Part shown: positions 12,818 through 15,767 of the stretch, in pieces
Layout of the letters: every line of letters begins with the position of its first letter
How positions within the stretch are numbered: position 1 is the stretch's first letter
Assembly (NCBI GenBank): GCA_902497145.1
Contig: CABVDR010000058.1
Location: forward strand, 1-15,767
Length of the DNA: 15,767 bases
Direction of reading: 5' to 3'
From: an uncultured Oscillospiraceae bacterium
GTDB taxonomy: Bacteria; Bacillota; Clostridia; Oscillospirales; Oscillospiraceae
Notes under the pieces: generated by a model
Seen by the model: only the letters and a program-made list of their open reading frames with translations
Databases searched by the model: none
What the model was told of the DNA's origin: nothing
Position numbers and translations under genes: made by a program

Positions 12818-12846
12818 TTGACTTGAATATCCAGGAGGGGTATGCT
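12818..12846 (+). promoter_or_regulatory. Candidate downstream promoter P2 for ktrBA
   Basis: TTGACT (12818-12823) and TATGCT (12841-12846) are 17 bases apart. P1 and P2 share the 8 bases TTGACTTG at their -35 regions. Transcripts from P2 would have a leader of about 110 bases that contains the hairpin at 12888-12921. The rest of the 287-base gap shows no gene. Confidence 0.55.
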
Positions 12847-12887
12847 ATATTAAGTCCTGTACGATTGCATAAGCGGGAACAAAAGAC

Positions 12888-12921
12888 AGGCATACCAGCG
12901 GCAGAGCCGGAAGGTATGCCT
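12888..12921 (+). promoter_or_regulatory. Two-part hairpin in the ktrB leader
   Basis: AGGCATACC (12888-12896) pairs perfectly with GGTATGCCT (12913-12921). Inside, CGGC-aga-GCCG forms a second short stem. Only TTTC follows, so it is a poor terminator. It may be a control element of potassium uptake, but it does not resemble the ydaO-type c-di-AMP riboswitch found before some potassium genes. Confidence 0.55.
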
Positions 12922-12964
12922 TTCTGCGCAAAGAGAACGCTGCCCAAAAGGGAGACGTACCGGG

Positions 12965-14329
12965 ATGCATATTCAAATGGATAAACCGCATAAACGCAAG
13001 AGCATCAACCCGACCCGCTATATCGTCCTGGGTTTTGGGGCTATTATTTTATTTGGCACCTTATTGCTCCATCTGCCCATAGCGGCTCAAGACGGGCAGA
13101 GCACCCCCTGGCTGATCTGTCTGTTTACGGCTACCTCCGCCACCTGTGTCACAGGGTTGGTGCTGGTGGATACGGCCATCCACTGGTCGGTATTTGGACA
13201 GGCAGTGATCTTGCTGCTGCTGCAGCTGGGCGGTTTGGGCTTTGTAACCCTCATATCTATCGTCCCATTTGCCCTCCACCGACGGATTGGCCTGTCCCAA
13301 CGGCTGGTTATGGCCTCGGCGATGAATCTGGACCGGGTGGCCGGTGTGGTGCGGGTGGTACGCCACGCGCTGCTGGGTACCCTGTGTGTGGAAGGCATCG
13401 GCGCGGTATTGCTGGCCATCCGCTTTGTGCCCCAGTTTGGCTTGCAAGGAATATGGTTTTCCATCTTCCACAGTGTCTCTGCCTTCTGCAACGGCGGATT
13501 TGATATTTTGGGCCGGTACAGCGGGGCCTACTCCAGCCTGGCCTCTTACCAGGGCGACCCTCTGGTGCTGGGCACCATTATGGCCCTCATTGTCATCGGC
13601 GGGCTGGGATTCTTTGTGTGGGAGGACCTGATTCAAAAACGCTGTTGGAAGAAACTGACACTTTATAGTAAAATGGTGCTTGCCATTACGGCGGGCCTCA
13701 TTGTCCTGGGGACGGCCTACTTTGCCTGTGCGGAGTGGGACAACCCTGCCACCCTGGGGGAGATGCCCCTGTGGCAGCGACCCCTCAATGCTCTGTTCCA
13801 GTCCGTGACCCTGCGCACGGCGGGCTATGCCACCTTTGATATGGGCGGCTTGCGAGAGGGCTCGGCGGTGATGTCCATTCTTTTGATGCTGATCGGCGGC
13901 TCCTCTGGTTCTACTGCCGGCGGCCTCAAAACGGTAACGGTGGGCATTTTGCTCCTGGCGCTGCGGGACGGCCTGCGGGGTCGGGATCAGGTGGTATTCC
14001 GGGGACGCACGATTCCCGGCCGGAAGGTGCTGGACGCCATGACACTGACGCTGACGGTGGTACTGCTGTTTTTAAGCGCCTCTATGCTGCTGTCCCTGAT
14101 AGACCAGGTGCCCTATGTCCAGGCCGCTTTCGAGGTGGCCTCCGCCATGGGAACCGTGGGGGTGACCATGGGGATTACCCCGGATTTGACCGTGCCCAGC
14201 GCTCTGCTGGTTATTCTTTTGATGTTTTTGGGACGGGTGGGTATCCTGTCCTTCTCCATTGCCTTCCTCACCCGGGGGAAGGAGCGCAACAAGATTACCT
14301 ACCCCGCCGCCGAAGTGATGGTGGGCTGA
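12965..14329 (+). CDS. ktrB: Potassium uptake channel subunit KtrB/TrkH family
   Basis: A 454-residue membrane protein of the Trk/Ktr superfamily, made of four membrane-pore-membrane repeats that carry K+ (often with Na+). The four filter segments are CVTGL (G64), FCNGGF (G177/G178), RTAGY (G287) and GTVGV (G399). The Gly-rich loop GGSSGSTAGGLKT (311-323) after the third pore corresponds to the intramembrane gate of KtrB. The length fits KtrB (about 450) better than TrkH (about 480). The start at 12965 has an AAGGGAG site 10 bases upstream. The alternative ATG at 12977 would be too far from it. The RCK subunit follows after 15 bases, completing the transporter. Confidence 0.92.
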   Translation: MHIQMDKPHKRKSINPTRYIVLGFGAIILFGTLLLHLPIAAQDGQSTPWLICLFTATSATCVTGLVLVDTAIHWSVFGQAVILLLLQLGGLGFVTLISIVPFALHRRIGLSQRLVMASAMNLDRVAGVVRVVRHALLGTLCVEGIGAVLLAIRFVPQFGLQGIWFSIFHSVSAFCNGGFDILGRYSGAYSSLASYQGDPLVLGTIMALIVIGGLGFFVWEDLIQKRCWKKLTLYSKMVLAITAGLIVLGTAYFACAEWDNPATLGEMPLWQRPLNALFQSVTLRTAGYATFDMGGLREGSAVMSILLMLIGGSSGSTAGGLKTVTVGILLLALRDGLRGRDQVVFRGRTIPGRKVLDAMTLTLTVVLLFLSASMLLSLIDQVPYVQAAFEVASAMGTVGVTMGITPDLTVPSALLVILLMFLGRVGILSFSIAFLTRGKERNKITYPAAEVMVG

Positions 14330-14344
14330 TAGTGGGAGGAGCTT

Positions 14345-14995
14345 ATGAAAAATTTCTTGATCATCGGGTTGGGCCGGTTTGGTACTTCTCTGGCCCAGGA
14401 GCTGTGTTCTCAGGGCCATGAGGTGCTGGCGATGGATATTCTGCCGGAGCGGGTCCAGGCGGTGGCCGACCAAGTGACCTGTGCGGTAGCGGGGGACGCC
14501 CGGGACCCGGAGGTACTTGCCGGTGTGGGCGCCCGGAACTTTGACTGCGCCGTAGTGGCCGCCAGTACGGACATTGGCACCAGCGCCCTGATTACCCTTA
14601 ATCTGAAGGAGTTGGGGGGCCCCCGTGTGGTGAGCAAGGCCAACAGTATGGTCCACAGCAAGGTGCTGGAGAAGATCGGGGCGGATCTGGTGGTATTCCC
14701 GGAACAGGAGATGGCGCTGAGTCTGGCCCGGCGGCTGGTCAATGGAGATATTCTCAACTACATTGAGCTCTCTGACGAGTATTCCATTGTAGAGCGTACT
14801 CTGCCGGAGAGCTGGGTGGGCAAATCCATTGTGGAGCTGAATATCCGGGCCAAGTGGAAACTGACCGTCATCGCTGTGCGCCGGAAAGACCACATGACCA
14901 TCGCCCCAGGGGGAGACTTTGTCTTCCAGGGCACAGAGGATTGTCTGGTGGTGCTGGGCCGCAACAGCGACATTGAACGATTGGAGCGCCTGTGA
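14345..14995 (+). CDS. ktrA: Potassium channel gating subunit KtrA (RCK protein)
   Basis: A 216-residue cytoplasmic protein that forms an octameric ring under KtrB and opens it on ATP binding. The RCK_N domain (1-130) has the nucleotide-binding loop GLGRFG (8-13) and Asp31 at the end of the second strand. The RCK_C domain (about 136-216) ends in the family strands DFVFQGTEDCLVVLG (191-205). In Firmicutes RCK_C often binds c-di-AMP, which closes the channel. Whether this copy does cannot be told here. One RCK_N/RCK_C pair is the KtrA length, half that of E. coli TrkA. A GGAGGAG site precedes the ATG, and the stop overlaps the next gene. Confidence 0.93.
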   Translation: MKNFLIIGLGRFGTSLAQELCSQGHEVLAMDILPERVQAVADQVTCAVAGDARDPEVLAGVGARNFDCAVVAASTDIGTSALITLNLKELGGPRVVSKANSMVHSKVLEKIGADLVVFPEQEMALSLARRLVNGDILNYIELSDEYSIVERTLPESWVGKSIVELNIRAKWKLTVIAVRRKDHMTIAPGGDFVFQGTEDCLVVLGRNSDIERLERL

Positions 14996-15753
14996 TGGAG
15001 ACCATTACCAGCCGAAAAAATCCCCTCCTGCAAAAAATTCGGCAGCTGTCCACAGGTGGACGGAGCGTGCGGGAGAAAGCGGGGGAGTACCTGGGGGACG
15101 GGGTGAAGCTGCTGGAGGAGGCGCTGAAGTGGGACGCACCACTGACCACAGTGGTGGTATCCCCCGAGGTGACGCCGCCGGATCTGCCGGACGGTACCCG
15201 GCTTGTTCAGGTGCCCAAGGATGTGATGGAGACCATTTCCCCCATGAAGACCCCCCAGGGGGCGCTGTTTTTGGCCAGGCTGCCCGATACCGCGCCCCCG
15301 GCACGGCTGGAGAGGAGACGGTACCTGGTGCTGGACGGGGTCCAGGACCCAGGCAACGTGGGCACCATTTGGCGCTCTGCCGATGCCCTGGGTGCGGATG
15401 GGCTGCTGCTGGTGAACGGCTGCGCCGACCCATACAGCCCCAAGGTGGTGCGCGCCTCTATGGGGGCCTGCTTCCGCCTGCCGGTGTGGGAGACCACTGT
15501 GGAGGGGCTGGAGAAGCTGTTGGAGGCCTCTCAGATCCCCCTGTATGCCACCGCTTTGCGGGAGGATACCGTGGATGTGCGGCAGGCGGACCTGAGCCGG
15601 GCTGCCGTGGTCATCGGCAGCGAGGGCCGGGGCGTGTCCCAGGCTCTGCTGGACCGGGCCAGGCAGACGGTAAAAATCCCCATGCGGGAGCGGTGCGAAT
15701 CCCTTAACGCCGCCAGCGCGGCGGTGATCGTGCTCTGGGAAATGGGAACATAA
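14995..15753 (+). CDS. SpoU/TrmH-family RNA 2'-O-methyltransferase
   Basis: A 252-residue enzyme that methylates a ribose 2'-OH in rRNA or tRNA using S-adenosylmethionine. An N-terminal substrate-binding domain (1-100, starting ITSRKNPLLQKI) precedes the knotted SPOUT domain. That domain shows motif 1 LDGVQDPGNVGTIWRSADALG (113-133, with N121 and R127), motif 2 VVIGSEGRGVS (205-215) and motif 3 SLNAASA (236-242). The form resembles RlmB and MRM3-like proteins. The exact nucleotide target is unknown. I chose ATG 14995, one base overlapping the ktrA stop with GGAG at 14983-14986. A GTG at 14992 is the alternative. Only 14 bases follow, opening with an A run and GCGGGCCGG that may begin a terminator cut off by the window. 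Confidence 0.9.
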   Translation: METITSRKNPLLQKIRQLSTGGRSVREKAGEYLGDGVKLLEEALKWDAPLTTVVVSPEVTPPDLPDGTRLVQVPKDVMETISPMKTPQGALFLARLPDTAPPARLERRRYLVLDGVQDPGNVGTIWRSADALGADGLLLVNGCADPYSPKVVRASMGACFRLPVWETTVEGLEKLLEASQIPLYATALREDTVDVRQADLSRAAVVIGSEGRGVSQALLDRARQTVKIPMRERCESLNAASAAVIVLWEMGT

Positions 15754-15767
15754 AAAAGCGGGCCGGA

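Noticed and set aside
12853..12964. c-di-AMP (ydaO-type) riboswitch before ktrB
   Set aside because: The leader from P2 is too short, and I cannot find the conserved segments of that class. Only a hairpin can be supported.

Overview
The window is chromosomal DNA, visibly GC-rich, densely packed with genes and carrying strong GGAGG-type ribosome binding sites. The proteins look like those of a low-oxygen Firmicute of the Oscillospiraceae/Clostridia type (Flavonifractor-like). This placement is inferred from protein style: a PhoP/PhoR-type two-component pair, KtrAB, CcdA with a TlpA-like lipid-anchored or membrane-anchored thioredoxin, a CRP-like regulator and a DUF4358-like lipoprotein. No rRNA, tRNA, insertion sequence, phage gene or CRISPR array was seen.

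Layout. (1) 1-860: the 5' part of purA on the minus strand, with its promoter. (2) 861-2386, minus strand: a three-gene thiol-redox operon (small DUF6132-like membrane protein, CcdA, TlpA-like thioredoxin). It is divergent from a CRP/FNR-family regulator (2559-3233, plus), and a TGTGA-type palindrome lies between them. (3) 3300-10191, plus: a complete phosphate-starvation operon, pstS-pstC-pstA-pstB-phoU-phoP-phoR. It is preceded by TTAACA-like direct repeats resembling PHO boxes. A strong internal terminator and a second large RNA fold lie between pstS and pstC. (4) 10299-10814: a DUF4358-like lipoprotein. (5) 10898-12716: a TetR-type regulator followed by two membrane proteins of unknown function. 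Two near-identical palindromic operators flank the regulator gene. (6) 12730-15753: two candidate promoters and a structured leader, then a KtrB/KtrA potassium uptake pair, then a SpoU-family RNA 2'-O-methyltransferase overlapping ktrA by one base.

How the genes work together. PstS captures phosphate outside the cell, PstCAB imports it, and PhoU couples transport state to the sensor kinase PhoR, which phosphorylates PhoP. Because phoPR lie downstream in the same run of genes and PHO-box-like repeats lie upstream of pstS, positive feedback is likely. The internal terminator should give much more PstS than membrane complex. CcdA passes cytoplasmic electrons across the membrane to the TlpA-like protein. 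The divergent regulator has a CRP-type recognition helix that matches the palindrome beside it. KtrB is the ion-conducting subunit and KtrA its gating RCK ring.

The least explained part is the TetR plus two-membrane-protein cassette. It and the pstS-pstC intergenic RNA fold are the best candidates for undescribed biology. Most of the rest is well-known housekeeping and nutrient-uptake machinery.
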